Shown one piece after another: positions 33,501 through 44,079 of a stretch of DNA of 64,000 nt (positions within the stretch are counted from its first letter, which is position 1; each line of letters begins with the position of its first letter). The position numbers were made by a program, and so were the translations under genes. Source of the stretch: Haberlea rhodopensis (Eukaryota; Streptophyta; Magnoliopsida; Lamiales; Gesneriaceae); the NCBI GenBank assembly GCA_907163345.1, contig CAJQUN010000055.1:1922001-1986000 (forward strand), given 5' to 3'. The notes beneath the pieces are model-generated. The model saw only the letters and a program-made list of their open reading frames with translations. It was not told where the DNA came from and did no database searches.

Positions 33501-36500
33501 TCGAAGATGGTGGAGTCTTTATTATTATCTTTGCCTTTGCTCCCCATTTGTGCATCCTCCTCTCTGCCCTCCAGCTCTTCTTCTACAGTTTCCTCATCTT
33601 CTTCCGCTAATATTTTAGGACTTATTAGCACATCTATGCGTAGGATTATATGGCTCCGCACTTAAAACAAAATCCTTTCTCTCTGCGATGTAAGTACTCT
33701 TGATGTGATACAACTTTGCCATCCCTTCCTTTATACGCAGTAAACTTTGTGCCTTGCCTTTCTAACATTGATCCTGATCCTTCATTGTGACGGAATCCTC
33801 GTTGTTGATTTATCATATTTGTTCTAACAAGCTTCATTTCTCCTTGTCTATCCCCTTAAGTGTTAAGTTTGTATTTTAAGCAAACTTATTTCCTTCTTTG
33901 TCCCCCCTTTTGTCTCTGCTCATCTTTTACCACGATCCATTACCTTCCCGTACACCTCTAACTCAATTCCTCGTGCTAAAGTGACAGCATGATCTAATGT
34001 CCTTGGGTTATGAACAAACATCTTTCGCCTGACTTCCTCACGTAAACCACTTAGAAAAATCCCAGACACTGCTCCTCAGTAATTTCGCTCATCTGAGCAA
34101 TTATCAATTCGAACTGATCAATGTAAGTTCCCACATAATTTTGGCCCTCCTTTAGTGTGACTACTAATTCACGAGGATTCAAATCGTACCCACTATATCG
34201 TTTGATCATTTCTCCCGCAAACCTATCCCAATTTAGATATGGAATCCGAGACTTCATCCAACGAAACCAATGTGCAGACAACCCTTGCATACTAGTATAT
34301 GCTAATTTAAGTCGTAAGTCATACGGTGTACCTTGGATGTCGAAATATTGTTCCATTTTTCCTAACCATCCCATCGGGTCTTCTCCTTCGAAATTTGGCA
34401 ACTCGAGCTTCCTCAAAGCATGTTTCATGTCATCCCATACCACATCTCTTTCACCTTCTTCTTCCCTTTTTTCATCTGTAACACTTGCCTGGAAACCCCC
34501 ACCGCCTTGATTCTCCTCTGTATCCTTACGTTGTTTTGATGACTGCACTTGATTCTTAATTAACTGCCCAGTCATTCCTCGCAAATCCGTTAGACTTCCG
34601 TTAACATTCGATATGTTTTCGTGAATTTCATTTTACATTATCTTGTAAAACAGAAATTGATTTCTCCATTGTCTCTATCCTTGCTTCATACCGTGTACTT
34701 GTCATTGTGAATTGTTCGCTCTCTTCGGGATCAGGCAGGTCGGACCAATGTTATGAATTCTCAAATTCCAATTAATAAACACAACACACTGGATTGCTAA
34801 ACACAGTACTGGAATTGAAATGATTCTGGAATTGAAATGAGTTTGCTTACAACGAAATTGAGATTACAAATAATATGCAAAAGGTTAGTATACACATACT
34901 AGTAACTGAACGTTTTCACCATAAAACATAACTGCCTTTCCCCACTACCTCCATATCCTATTTATAATATTCTTCCTTTCGTTATGCTCTTTTATCGCGC
35001 CTGGAATACATGATTATTGCCTTGGGCTTTACTGCATCTGAATTGGCAAATGGGCTTGAACTTTGGTCTTGAACTTCTTGGGTCATAACAGTCCCACATG
35101 AATTGTTTTTTTTACAAAAATGGTCCAAAGACCACTTTTCCGTTAAAAAAACTGGAAGGACATGTGCCGGTATTGGGAGCTTTGTTATTGAACGGACATG
35201 TGCATAACATATGTCCATTTTGTTTTTTTTTAAAACAGAAAAGTTGTCTTGGGACCATCTTTGTTAAACAATTTTTGTGGAACCATATTTGTTAAAACAA
35301 TTTATGTACGATCATTTTTGTTAAAAAAAGAATTTATAAGGGACTATACTTGTTTAGCAGTAAAAATTTTAGGACTACTATCGCAAATAGTGAGACAATT
35401 TTTGTAATTTACCTATAATCTTATTAATAATACAAATTCAATAACATCTAAACCTTTTGCTTCTTCCACCAAAATAAGGGCACAACATTGCTGTCACCCA
35501 ACAAAAGGGCCGCTTACAATTCTCAATTTATTTATCCTAAATTTTCCCCATAATCGATGCTTTTGAATTTCTTTTCCTTATAGTCGGTATGCAGCACGAA
35601 GCAACACATTCCTTTTTTTTTTCCTGTTTCTCCTAAACTAGAAGTCTAGAACCATATTCACATAGTTTTTTTAATTATTCCGACTTACTTAGTGAAATGT
35701 ACCTTTATCGTTTTTGTTGAAACTAATAATCCACAGACTTATCTAAATTATAGTGAAAATTATTGTCAAAACAAAGTCACTTCTTACCTGTATCGATTGA
35801 AACAGATTCACTTGAAATAGTACCACCAAATTTCTTCTGTTTTAGCATGTATGAATGCGGAGATAATATTTTATTTTCATTTAGGGTGACAGTATCCTGG
35901 CAGATTCTGGCACTGAGCAGCTGGAATTTATTGCTCTTTCCCAAAGGACAGGGGACATCAAATATCAGCAGAAGGTATTTTTGTCTAAAACATTTATTTT
36001 TTGACAGGCGACAAAATGCTTGCAAAGGACTGAAAGTAACTTCATGAAGCATTATTATTGATGGAGCATGTATTTTGACTTTGTCTACATGGAACTATAT
36101 ATAAATGATCAGGATTTTAATGACTGATAGGACTTTAAACCCAAACAATACCAAAGTACAAAATAAGGTCGATGAATCAAACGGGGATTGATAATTCCCG
36201 GAATATGACTTTATTAGTGTTGCAGAAAAATAGCCCCTCTCACAAGGAAAAGAGTTCATCTCTACACTCCTCTTCCCCCTAGCACAAGCCAGCAACAGAA
36301 AATTCAAATAACAGAATGAAATATCCTACACACACACATAACAGACCCACATTTGCTGCCTCTCTACTCCCTTTCTGGAATCTTCTCTTGTAAACCAAGT
36401 AAATGGTGGTTTATCCAGCTTTGGACACTTCTCCTGTGTCCCACAGTCTGGCCCAAGTCACTTGGAATCGTAACAATTGCCAGTCAGATTGTGATTTTAC

Positions 36501-38420
36501 TTCTGTGCTATTATGATTATTGTCTTTCCTCGATGTGATTATATCAAACCTAAATGTTTCAGGTGGAAAATGTTATTTTGGAGCTTAATAAAACCTTTCC
36601 ACCGGATGGTTTACTTCCCATATATATTAATCCACACAGAGGAACGAGATCTCACTCAACCATAACCTTCGGAGCCATGGGCGACAGGTGTTCATGTATC
36701 TGAAATATTTAATATCTTATGATAGTCACTCTGAAATATGGGAATAGTGATCAATATTTATAAATACTATCAATAGTTGTTAACTTATTTAGCGCTTAAT
36801 GGAACGAAACAAATTATGCAGCTTTTATGAATATCTACTCAAGGTGTGGATTCAAGGAAACAAGACCACTGCAGTGAGGCATTATCGGTAAGTATCCATT
36901 CACACAGGCTCTCACATATACTCATGTACCCAGAAGATCATATAAGTATGTCGGAGGCTTTTTGGTTTTATGTGTTAATGTTCATTCTGCTATTATCCTA
37001 TTATCATTTATCCTTGCTTCACTAACTTCTAATAATTTACACTTGTGTTAATGAAAACTGTTTCTTTTGTTAGCTGTTATGATAGTTTTCTTTCCTTGCA
37101 ATTTTCTAACAACCGTCACGCTATTCATTTCTAACAGGGAAATGTGGGAGACATCAATGAAAGGTCTTCTTACCTTGGTTCGGAGAACTACCCCTTCTTC
37201 TTTTGCTTATCTCTGTGAGAAGAACGGAGCTTCGTTGATAGACAAGGTGGTTTATTCTTGGTTAAAAATGAGTGCAGAAATATATTATTTTAAGTGTTTT
37301 GAACATTTTGTCTAATTCATTAGACAATCGCAGATGGATGAACTTGCATGTTTTGCTCCAGGAATGTTAGCATTGGGGTCTACTGGTTATGCTCCTGATG
37401 AGGCTAAAAAGTTTCTCTCTCTGGCTGAGGAGGTATCTGTACCAGTTTCTTGACATCTAAGTTTCATGAGCTGATATGCTTGTGAAGTAGGTGGCCATTT
37501 ACTCATTTGAGTGGATAATTTTGATCTCTTTCTGCAGCTAGCTTGGACGTGCTATAATTTCTACATTTCAACACCTACAAAATTAGCTGGAGAAAATTAC
37601 TTTTTTAGTTCAGGACAAGTAATTTTTTTTCTTCATTACATACATTTATTGTAGAACATATCTTGTGCTAAGAAAAAAAGAAAATCTACTGCTTTTTTTC
37701 TCACTTGATCGCTTCATAATCATACAGGATATGAGCGTTGGAACTTCATGGAACATATTGAGGCCAGAAACAGTTGAGTCACTCTTTTACCTCTGGCGTT
37801 TGACCGGTAATAAGACATATCAAGAATGGGGATGGAATATCTTTCTAGCATTCGAGAAGAACTCCCGAATAGAGACAGGATATGTTGGATTAAAAGATGT
37901 GAGCTTCTTTACTTTTGGTCTATTTTTTGGTTCTTATTTTTTCATGGTGTGGAAGGATTTAACTTATTACGGTGCTTTTTGTTGCATTTACTGATCTTTT
38001 AATTGACGTTGCAACACAACTCTCTAGTATCATTGTCCGTAGTGTATACGTTCTTCATGTTTGCACTTTGAAGTTTTCATGAAATTCATGCCATGATCTG
38101 CATTTTTATGAATCATGCTATCAAGGATCCAGTGATGAAGGTGTAAGAATTATTGTGCTACTTGTTGTCAGGTTAATACTGGTGTGAAAGACAACATGAT
38201 GCAAAGCTTTTTTCTGGCAGAGACGCTTAAGTATCTGTACCTTCTTTTCTCACCATCTTCTGTCATTTCACTGGATGAATGGGTTTTTAACACAGAAGCG
38301 CACCCTATTCGAATAATAACTCGAAATGACCACGCGGGAACTTTGGGTGTACCGGTTGGAAAACATAAACCAGAAACGCGATCACGTGCCAGGAAAGAAG
38401 GCAGATTTGGCGTGAACTAG
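21572..38420 (+). CDS. MNS1: Golgi mannosyl-oligosaccharide 1,2-alpha-mannosidase (GH47), 14 exons
   Basis: Class I alpha-mannosidase trimming Man8 to Man5 on N-glycans in the cis-Golgi. Exons: 21572-21724, 24179-24226, 24548-24739, 28370-28482, 29075-29140, 29298-29469, 35885-35974, 36563-36687, 36822-36887, 37138-37246, 37334-37432, 37538-37618, 37728-37898 and 38172-38420; all phases agree and give 577 residues, slightly longer than the usual 560. It is a type II membrane protein: short basic N-terminus, hydrophobic anchor at residues 26-40, stem, then the (alpha/alpha)7 barrel. Motifs for the GH47 acidic residues are present: FETTIR, MGDSFYEYLLK and LRPETVESL, plus the Ca2+-binding Thr in FNTEAHP. 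It resembles Arabidopsis MNS1/MNS2 rather than MNS3. Introns 1, 3 and 6 (2.5, 3.6 and 6.4 kb) hold transposons, yet no exon is damaged. The C-terminus after FNTEAHP is somewhat extended. Confidence 0.95.
22865..23623 (-). mobile_element. 5'-truncated RTE-type LINE in mannosidase intron 1
   Basis: Minus-strand readings give SKFRYLGFIF, KLRNTTGVLYDRNIPLRLKG and later NGRPKKTW, matching the C-terminal end of plant RTE reverse transcriptases, with several frameshifts. The 3' end has a TTGATATTGAT tail typical of RTE elements. The piece is flanked by 15-bp direct repeats, GAGGGAGAGTAAGAT (22850-22864) and GAGGGAGAGTAGGAT (23624-23638), one mismatch, consistent with a target duplication. Confidence 0.75.
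25137..25430 (+). repeat. 5' LTR of the intron-3 element
   Basis: Starts TGTTACGTACCC and ends GTGTCTAACA. It matches 27843-28131 with scattered substitutions and a short deletion, indicating a moderately old insertion. Confidence 0.85.
25477..25734 (+). pseudogene. Gag fragment of the intron-3 LTR element
   Basis: An 85-codon open frame with the retrotransposon gag pattern: FKASMERYFETN, a WHNL block and MSMEGVAETWFYRL, close to the gag of Ty3/gypsy elements. It stops at 25734, and the same domain can be followed in the next frame positions (THELMRQFSVEN) before decaying. No zinc knuckle or protease is visible before the L1 insertion. Confidence 0.6.
26285..27095 (+). mobile_element. 5'-truncated L1 LINE fragment inside the LTR element
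   Basis: The frame 26289-26978 encodes the C-terminal zf-RVT region of plant L1 elements: NNCYSVRSAYSIF, a LAPKKVGAFAWRVFKDR-type block, then Cys/His pairs (CVLCHQ and HLLFRC) and a Trp-rich end. It is followed by a 3' UTR and an A-run at 27086-27095. Only the last part of ORF2 is present. The upstream border is approximate and I could not define the target duplication. Confidence 0.75.
27843..28131 (+). repeat. 3' LTR of the intron-3 element
   Basis: Starts TGTTATGTACCC and ends GTGTCTAACA; partner of 25137-25430. It is followed by the CTCAA target duplication. Confidence 0.85.
29816..30182 (-). repeat. 3' LTR (in coding sense) of the intron-6 gypsy element
   Basis: 367 bp, TGTTATGAATTCTC to GGGTCATAACA. 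It contains about 25 bp (around GCAGAGAAACTTCTCTG) that the other LTR lacks. Confidence 0.85.
30074..34584 (-). pseudogene. Gag-pol of the intron-6 gypsy element, multiply frameshifted
   Basis: Read in order on the minus strand: gag (34584-34051, LPNFEGEDPMGWLGKMEQYF), a remnant CCHC knuckle (GFCFKCGA near 33650), aspartic protease (33661-33011, IDSGASHNFVS), RT (32764-32417, FCVDYKALNEI), RT thumb and RNase H (32420-31737, FLGLTGYYRKF, ECDASGLGLGAVL), the H2C2 zinc finger (31443-31261, HSTPTGGHAG), integrase (31223-30074, TTYHPETDGQSEALN) and a chromodomain (ILVKWKGKDDVEATWE). At least five frame breaks separate these pieces. At the RT active site near 32430 the frame slips and only one Asp of the DD pair is legible (VFF then YDIL after correction). 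It cannot encode a working polyprotein. Confidence 0.9.
34749..35090 (-). repeat. 5' LTR (in coding sense) of the intron-6 gypsy element
   Basis: 342 bp; partner of 29816-30182, nearly identical apart from the roughly 25-bp deletion and a few substitutions. Confidence 0.85.
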
Positions 38421-38944
38421 GTGAACTATTTGAGGCTCCATTGAAGAAATATACAGAGGCTTGCCGCTATCTAGGAGCGGAAATAACCCATGCAATTGAA
38501 TCACTATTGATTTGTGACATTTGACCAGTACTAGGTTACTTTGTATTTTAGTGGGTTTTTATTTTTTTTTGAAGGGGGGTGATTTTTTTTTTTTTACCAA
38601 GTCAAAGTCACATATCAGTTTTTGGGACGGAGGATGGTCAGAAAATGCAAGTGTATACTTATAATTATGCGGGAGCTGGATTTAATCGAAGTCATTCTCT
38701 TTTACTGGGAATTGTATGTCAATAAACAGTCTAGCAAACTCATAGCAATGTACTGTCATGTAGCAATTTTCTTGTGCGTTTAAATTAAGTTTTTAAATAT
38801 ATTTGGCTGGTTAGCTATCTCGATATTGGGAGTTTTCAAATTCATCTCCTTTTAGTTGAAGTTTTTCTTATATTTTTTTTTAAAAAACAAAGCAGATGTC
38901 TTTGGCATTTGAAAAAAGTGCCTTATTCATTTTTGAAAAGGTTG
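38421..38944 (+). other. 3' flank of the mannosidase gene
   Basis: Probable 3' UTR followed by intergenic DNA with T-runs at 38555-38600 and 38870-38885. Nothing else recognised. Confidence 0.4.
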
Positions 38945-39335
38945 GTTAGAAGCGTAAATGAATCAAATGTCAATTTAAACGTCGAATTCGAGCTCGAATT
39001 AATATAATTGAACAAGTTATTTGAGTTCGAGCTTGGTTATAAAATCCGAATAGCTGAATATTTTTTTCTCAAATTAGGCTTGAAGTAGAGCTTGAGTTGA
39101 AGCTCGGTTTAAAAATATTCGAGCTTGTTTCCGATTTCAAATATATGTTTAATATATAATTATATTGTATTACTAAAATATTAAAACTTGCGAGTAGTTC
39201 ACAAACTATCGAACAAAATAGTTTAGCTCGAATTCGGCTCCAAAGAAAGTTTGATTCAATAATTTCAAATACGAATCTAATATTTTTGGAGTTGGTTCGA
39301 AAAGCTCGAGAGACGGCTTGATTCATTTGACAGCC
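38945..39335. mobile_element. Probable MITE (hAT-type)
   Basis: Ends are loosely inverted: GTAAATGAATCAAATG at the left against CTTGATTCATTTGACAGCC at the right. The interior carries repeated GAGCTCGAATT / TTCGAGCTTG words in both orientations, typical of a family of small hAT derivatives. Borders are uncertain and no target duplication was found. Confidence 0.45.
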
Positions 39336-39827
39336 AAAACTTGCTCCATCTACATATCAATATGTTCCAAAAAGCTGAAAAGAAAACAAAAAAACTCAAA
39401 ACATTTTGTTTTATTAGTTAAAAACACACGTGGGGGCAATTTGTTTTGTATCATAATTGGTTAAACATTTGAATTGAATACGTCATTAGTGTTTATAACT
39501 GGTTAATGACCCAAATGTACGTAGCCACCGGAGTACATAAACCAGTTGGTTCTTAAATTCTTTATTTTCTTTTTATTTTAACGATGTTAGTTTTTTTTAT
39601 ATCTTTTATGCTTTTTAGTGGTCATTTTTATCTTTGGTGAATAAGTAGTTGCACTAGGGCTGTTAACCGGTCCGGAACCGGCCAGTTCCGGACCCGTTAT
39701 GGGCGAAACCGATCCGGTCCGTTAAGAAACCGGATCGAACCGGTTCCGGTTCCAACCGGTTCCGGTTTGGTTCGGATCCTTAACGGATTTTCGTAATTTT
39801 TTTTTTTTTTAAATGAGGCGTAGCTAC

Positions 39828-39922
39828 GCCCCATTCAGGCGTAGCTACGCCTAAGCTACGGGTTTTTTTTTTAAGAGGCGTAACTACGCCTCCAAAGTGG
39901 CGTAGTTACGCCTCATTTAAAA
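39828..39922. repeat. GGCGTAGCTACGCC palindrome cluster in the hAT 3' end
   Basis: Four palindromic units between the transposase stop and the left terminus: two GGCGTAGCTACGCC copies and two variants (GGCGTAACTACGCC, GGCGTAGTTACGCC), which are each other's complement, plus a CTACGGG half unit. They can form hairpins singly or pairwise. Confidence 0.9.
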
Positions 39923-40098
39923 AAAATATAAATAAATAAAAAATCTAAATAAAGTGGTAATTTTTAAAGGGTTTAGAAATTTAACAATTTTTATGGGTTA
40001 TTTAAACATGTCTATGTGTTTAAATACTTCTAGCATACAAATAATTGTAAAGACATGACAATTGAAAATCTAAATAAAAAAATATTACAATTTAGTAC

Positions 40099-42333
40099 TT
40101 AGCAGTCTTCATAATTGATAAGTATTGTTTTGGCTATCTCTTCTTCTTGCTCGTCATAATGATTTACGAATTCGTCAACCGTCCCATCTCTTCTATTTTT
40201 GCATTCTGCTTCAAACCAATCTTTAAGTAACGTGAGCATGCATAACGAATCAGCTGATAGACTACTTCTGTAGTCTCCAATAATACGGCCGCATGTTGAG
40301 AATGCCGATTCAGAAGCGACGCTTGAAGCTTGTACAGCATACACGTCTCTAGCCATTTTGGCTAAGATAGGGAATTGTGCTGCATTGGACTTCCACCATT
40401 GTAAGACGTCGAAGTTGTCTTCGGTTAGAAATTGATAATTCAGATAAATTTGCAACTCAGTCGACGTGCTAGTAGAAGGTCCTTTTCCCTTAAGTTTTTT
40501 CCTGCCCAGCAGTCTAAGCAAATTGATGCCCCCACCTTTAGATTGAGCTTGGGGTTGTTCTTCAACAGGCCTTTGTTGCGATGATTCACTTGCCTGTTGA
40601 TTATAATACAATTGAAACATATTTTGGAGAAATTGCATTGTAGACGTCTTTTGATCGTCAACAACCTTCCCCAAAAATTTAGCATAATATTCAAAAAATA
40701 TCTCAAATGAAGTTAAACATTGACTAGGATCTAGCAATGTTGCGATGCAGTGCACGGGTGGGATTTGTTCCCAATACTTTATAAATTTAGTTTCCATTGC
40801 ACTAACAAAAGCATGCAAGTCATAGTCATCTCTAAATTCTATAAATTTATCAAACATGTTAAATACTAAAGGAAGAAAATAAACGGAAGTTGGATAAGTA
40901 ACACCAGAGAAACGTTCCGTCGCTTCTTTGAAAGTACCTAACAATGATACACAATTTTCAACAAATTCCCAATCCTCATCAGTCAAATAAATACTTTCAT
41001 CGCTATCAGGCATTTGATATGGATTATAAAATGGAGTTAAAATATCTTTGTAAGGTAACATAGCATGCAACAAATTGTACAACGAATTCCACCTAGTTTC
41101 TATTGGTGATGGAAAAAGAAGATGCTTTAAACCATTAGATAAACATAATTGTTTCCAATCACGCTTAACACGGCTCGTGCGTAACCATTTAGTGCAGTAT
41201 TTCATTTTGTCAATACATGCTGAGTGATTGTCCTCATAACCAACTTTAACAGACAAATTAATCACATGACATGCACATCTAACATGAAAAAAAATACCAT
41301 CAAACATTGGTTTAAGATAGGTCTTTAAATCACGCATCGCAGCATTGTTATTCGCAGCATTGTCTAATGTGATTGAAAATACCTTATCCTGAATTCCATA
41401 ATGTCTACAAGTGTTGAATACATATTTAGCAATTACATAACCAGTATGTGCACAATCTAACTCATCTAAAGACAAAATCCGTTTTTGCATACACCAATTA
41501 TCATCAATCCAATGACAAGTGACAACAAGATATGAATCTGAATTTACATTTGTCCAAATATCGGTTGTTAAGCTAACCCTACAAGGCAAACTAGAAAGAT
41601 GTTGAAACAATGTATTTCTATATTCAACAAATACGTCCATACAATTTCTTTTTAGTGTGTGCCTGGATATATGTTTAAACATGGATTGTATAGACGAAGC
41701 AAATTCAATAAAACCAGCACGTTCAGCTTGTATAAAAGGTAGTTCACATCTGATCACATATCTAACAAGTGACCTACGATTAATTTCAGCATTTAAAATA
41801 AAATTCGTGCCAGTAAGAATATTAATTTGTGCTTGTGTTGCTTCTCGACTTAATGGTTGTAATGTTGTCTCATCAAAATTATGTTTTTTTACTAAGTGTT
41901 TTTTAAATGTTCCGGTGCCTCCACTGGAACCACCGGCTTTATATGAATACTGGATCTTACATAATTTACATATTGCAACAGATTCATTAGTACCTTCTTT
42001 TTGACCGAGTTCAAAGTGATCCCATATCTTACTTCTTTTGGCACGAGTAGGTAGTCTACTTGCTGCTGTAGTGGCTCCGGATGACTCCACATGTTGTCTT
42101 TCTTGGGCTTGGGCAGCAACAGGTTCGGCAGGTTGTTGGGGTTGTTGTGGTTCGACATTCATAGAAGAACTACCAACATCGAGGTCAGCAAAAAAATCAT
42201 AACTTTCATTTAACTCAGGAATTGGCACAGGCAAATTCATTGCAGAAGATGAACTCAGTGATAGACGACCCGGAACGAGACCCCGACTACGACCCCGGCT
42301 ACGACCAGCACCACTGCTAGATGAAGATGCCAT
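40099..42333 (-). CDS. hAT family transposase, BED finger and dimerisation domain
   Basis: 744 residues in one exon, start at 42333, no internal stop. A Ser/Arg/Gly-rich N-terminus and a Pro/Gln/Ala linker precede a BED zinc finger near residues 100-155 (C122-x2-C125 ... H146-x4-H151). The RNase H-like core includes TTDIWTNVNSDSYLVVTCHW and LDNAANNNAAMRDL, and the C-terminal hAT dimerisation domain reads LAKMARDVYAVQASSVASES followed by FS-x-GR-x-I. It is closest to plant RICESLEEPER/DAYSLEEPER-type proteins, but intact terminal repeats and target duplications around it show a transposon copy rather than a domesticated gene. It catalyses cut-and-paste transposition; whether it is expressed cannot be seen. 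Confidence 0.95.
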   Translation of the reverse strand: MASSSSSGAGRSRGRSRGLVPGRLSLSSSSAMNLPVPIPELNESYDFFADLDVGSSSMNVEPQQPQQPAEPVAAQAQERQHVESSGATTAASRLPTRAKRSKIWDHFELGQKEGTNESVAICKLCKIQYSYKAGGSSGGTGTFKKHLVKKHNFDETTLQPLSREATQAQINILTGTNFILNAEINRRSLVRYVIRCELPFIQAERAGFIEFASSIQSMFKHISRHTLKRNCMDVFVEYRNTLFQHLSSLPCRVSLTTDIWTNVNSDSYLVVTCHWIDDNWCMQKRILSLDELDCAHTGYVIAKYVFNTCRHYGIQDKVFSITLDNAANNNAAMRDLKTYLKPMFDGIFFHVRCACHVINLSVKVGYEDNHSACIDKMKYCTKWLRTSRVKRDWKQLCLSNGLKHLLFPSPIETRWNSLYNLLHAMLPYKDILTPFYNPYQMPDSDESIYLTDEDWEFVENCVSLLGTFKEATERFSGVTYPTSVYFLPLVFNMFDKFIEFRDDYDLHAFVSAMETKFIKYWEQIPPVHCIATLLDPSQCLTSFEIFFEYYAKFLGKVVDDQKTSTMQFLQNMFQLYYNQQASESSQQRPVEEQPQAQSKGGGINLLRLLGRKKLKGKGPSTSTSTELQIYLNYQFLTEDNFDVLQWWKSNAAQFPILAKMARDVYAVQASSVASESAFSTCGRIIGDYRSSLSADSLCMLTLLKDWFEAECKNRRDGTVDEFVNHYDEQEEEIAKTILINYEDC

Positions 42334-42495
42334 TATGATATAAGACTATAAGTAAATTGTAAATAGCACAATTGAGAGAAAAATACGAGAGTGAAGTAAT
42401 TTTCGTTACAATAATTGTTATGAAACAATACACAACACAACATCCCATATTTATAGTTTTTTTTTTATTAAAAATTTTTTTTTTAAAAAATAAAA

Positions 42496-42545
42496 AGTTA
42501 ACGTTGAAGGCAACGTTAACAAATGTTAACGTTGCCTTCTTCAAT
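42496..42545. repeat. GTTAACGTTG inverted repeats in the hAT 5' end
   Basis: GTTAACGTTGAAGGCAACGT-type hairpin followed at once by a second GTTAACGTTGCC half, between the transposase promoter and the right terminus. The sequence is unrelated to the cluster at the other end. Confidence 0.8.
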
Positions 42546-42789
42546 TTTTATTTATTTATTTTTTTTTAAAATCTACCGGTTCCGATTTCGGAACCGGAAC
42601 CGGACCGGTAGGACCGGAACCGACGGTCCTACCGGTTTGGTTCTTCGGGACCGCCCCGGACCGGTTTCTAACCGGTTCCGGGGCGAACCGGAACCGTTAA
42701 GTCCGGTTCCGGTTTCGGACCGGACTTAACGGTCCGAATCCGGGCCGGGTCCGGTTTGACCCGACCCGGTAAGCAGCCCTAAGTTGCAC

Positions 42790-43509
42790 TTTATTGGTTT
42801 TCAACACTTTGCATCTTTAGATTATCCGAGCTTTGTTCATAACATTGTGATCTCTAAAACTTTGCATTGAGTAATGAATCGTTTTCATCTATATAAAAAA
42901 AAAACTCATCATCTTCTATCGGTCGCTTTATAATTGCAGCGCGCTTTTGGTTATTGATAAATATTAGAATATAATCAATGAAATAAATTATCATACCAAA
43001 TAAATGAAATAAATATTGAATTTTTTATTTATTATAGATAATTATTGTTGGTCCCAAAATTAAGCCAAAAATGTTATGCAAATAGAAAGTTTATAGAGAA
43101 TTGCATTTTGTTATCCATAAAATAATTGTTGATTATTATATAATATAATTATATTATATTATATTATATTTTTTGACAAGTATAACATGTTTATCCCACT
43201 TTAAAAAGTCAGAGAATTGCTCGCGAAATTCTATGAATAACTTGAACTATACCGATTTCTGAATAACAATCCCATTTATTACTGTTTTACTACATTCAAT
43301 AAATAATTTATTATTATCATTATTATTTTAATGTCATTTTGACATGTTTATCCTAGCATAAACATATAATCCTATGAATAACTTGAATTACACTAGAAAT
43401 CTATCGACTCCATAAAAGTACACCCCATCAACTCCATTAAAATACACCCCAGGGTGTTCCGGAAAAAAATGTGTAGTCATTTGATACTATTATGAGAACT
43501 GTTAGAACT
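42790..43509. other. AT-rich intergenic DNA
   Basis: Includes a TATAATATAAT run at 43135-43170. No gene or family recognised. Confidence 0.35.
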
Positions 43510-44079
43510 TAGGGATGGCAATGGGACGGGTCTAAACCCGGACCCGGATTGAACCCGCTCCACCAGGACGGGTCTGAACCCGCTTCAACCTGGTTTGGAA
43601 GCGGGGCGGGGCGGGTCCTGGGATTGACCGAACCCGCCCCGCTATACATTTTTATTTAAAAAAAAAAAATTAATATCAATTATATATTTTACTTCTTTGA
43701 TTGAACAATAAAATGTCATTATTTAATTGTATATCAAAATTCATGTGTTCATGTTAAAGAAATTGGACATTTTGAAGGAAATAAGAGCAAATTAATAAAT
43801 ATTTAGTAGCTTAAAGATAGTTTTACAATGCTTATTATAAATATTTATTAGAGAAAACATGAAATTTAATCACAAAACTCAACTTTTGTGTTTCAAAATT
43901 GATTTCTAACTAAATTTTTTTTAAAAAAAATAAAAAAATTATGGAACCGGGGCAGGGCGGGTAAACCCCTTCAGGTTAGTGGGTCTAAGTGGAGCGGGGC
44001 GGGTCTGGGTTTTATGTGTAGCAGGGCGGGTCATGGGATTGGCCAAACCCATCCCATACCCGCCCCTTTGCCATTCCTA
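43510..44079. mobile_element. hAT-type MITE, about 570 bp
   Basis: Ends TAGGGATGGCAATGGG and CCCTTTGCCATTCCTA form imperfect inverted repeats, with GCGGGGCGGG-type GC-rich arrays at both sides and an AT core. This family of GGATGGCAATGGG ends is common in plants. Flanks (TTAGAACT and GTTGAATG) no longer form an exact duplication. Confidence 0.75.

Larger units (their letters stand above)
29816..35090 (-). mobile_element. Ty3/gypsy chromovirus-like retrotransposon in mannosidase intron 6
   Basis: 5.28 kb with TG..CA LTRs (29816-30182 and 34749-35090), coding on the minus strand, opposite to the host gene. Flanking GTCTC (29811-29815) and GTCCC (35091-35095) are a 5-bp duplication with one mismatch. 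The purine tract before the 3' LTR reads GAAGAGGCGGGTAA. The primer-binding region after the 5' LTR begins TTGGTCCGACC, not the usual Met-tRNA type. Order gag-protease-RT-RNase H-integrase-chromodomain places it among chromoviruses, by size perhaps Reina-like. Confidence 0.9.
29731..35414. mobile_element. MITE in mannosidase intron 6, split by a gypsy element
   Basis: Left part 29731-29815 begins GGGTAAATTATAAAAATGG. Right part 35096-35414 ends with the complement (CAATTTTTGTAATTTACCT). Blocks such as TTTGCAATAGT and ACTATCGCAAAT are also inverted. Outer flanks ATAATTTTA and ATAATCTTA look like a 9-bp duplication with one mismatch. The gypsy element (29816-35090) sits inside. It belongs to the same family as the MITE at 17097-17607. 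Confidence 0.6.
39655..42781 (-). mobile_element. Complete hAT transposon
   Basis: 3127 bp from TAGGGCTG to CAGCCCTA, flanked by perfect 8-bp duplications AGTTGCAC (39647-39654 and 42782-42789). Both ends are filled with AACCGGTTCCGG-type repeats. It encodes one uninterrupted transposase and has palindromic clusters between the gene and each end. With perfect target duplications and an open gene it is the best candidate here for a recently active autonomous element. Confidence 0.95.

Noticed and set aside
35098..35295. Small frame after the gypsy element
   Set aside because: It lies in the right half of the split MITE and has no homology that I recognise.
423..38420. A glycoprotein-maturation gene cluster (calreticulins plus mannosidase)
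   Set aside because: Orientation differs, about 5 kb of old transposons lie between, and plants do not usually cluster these genes; proximity is more likely chance.
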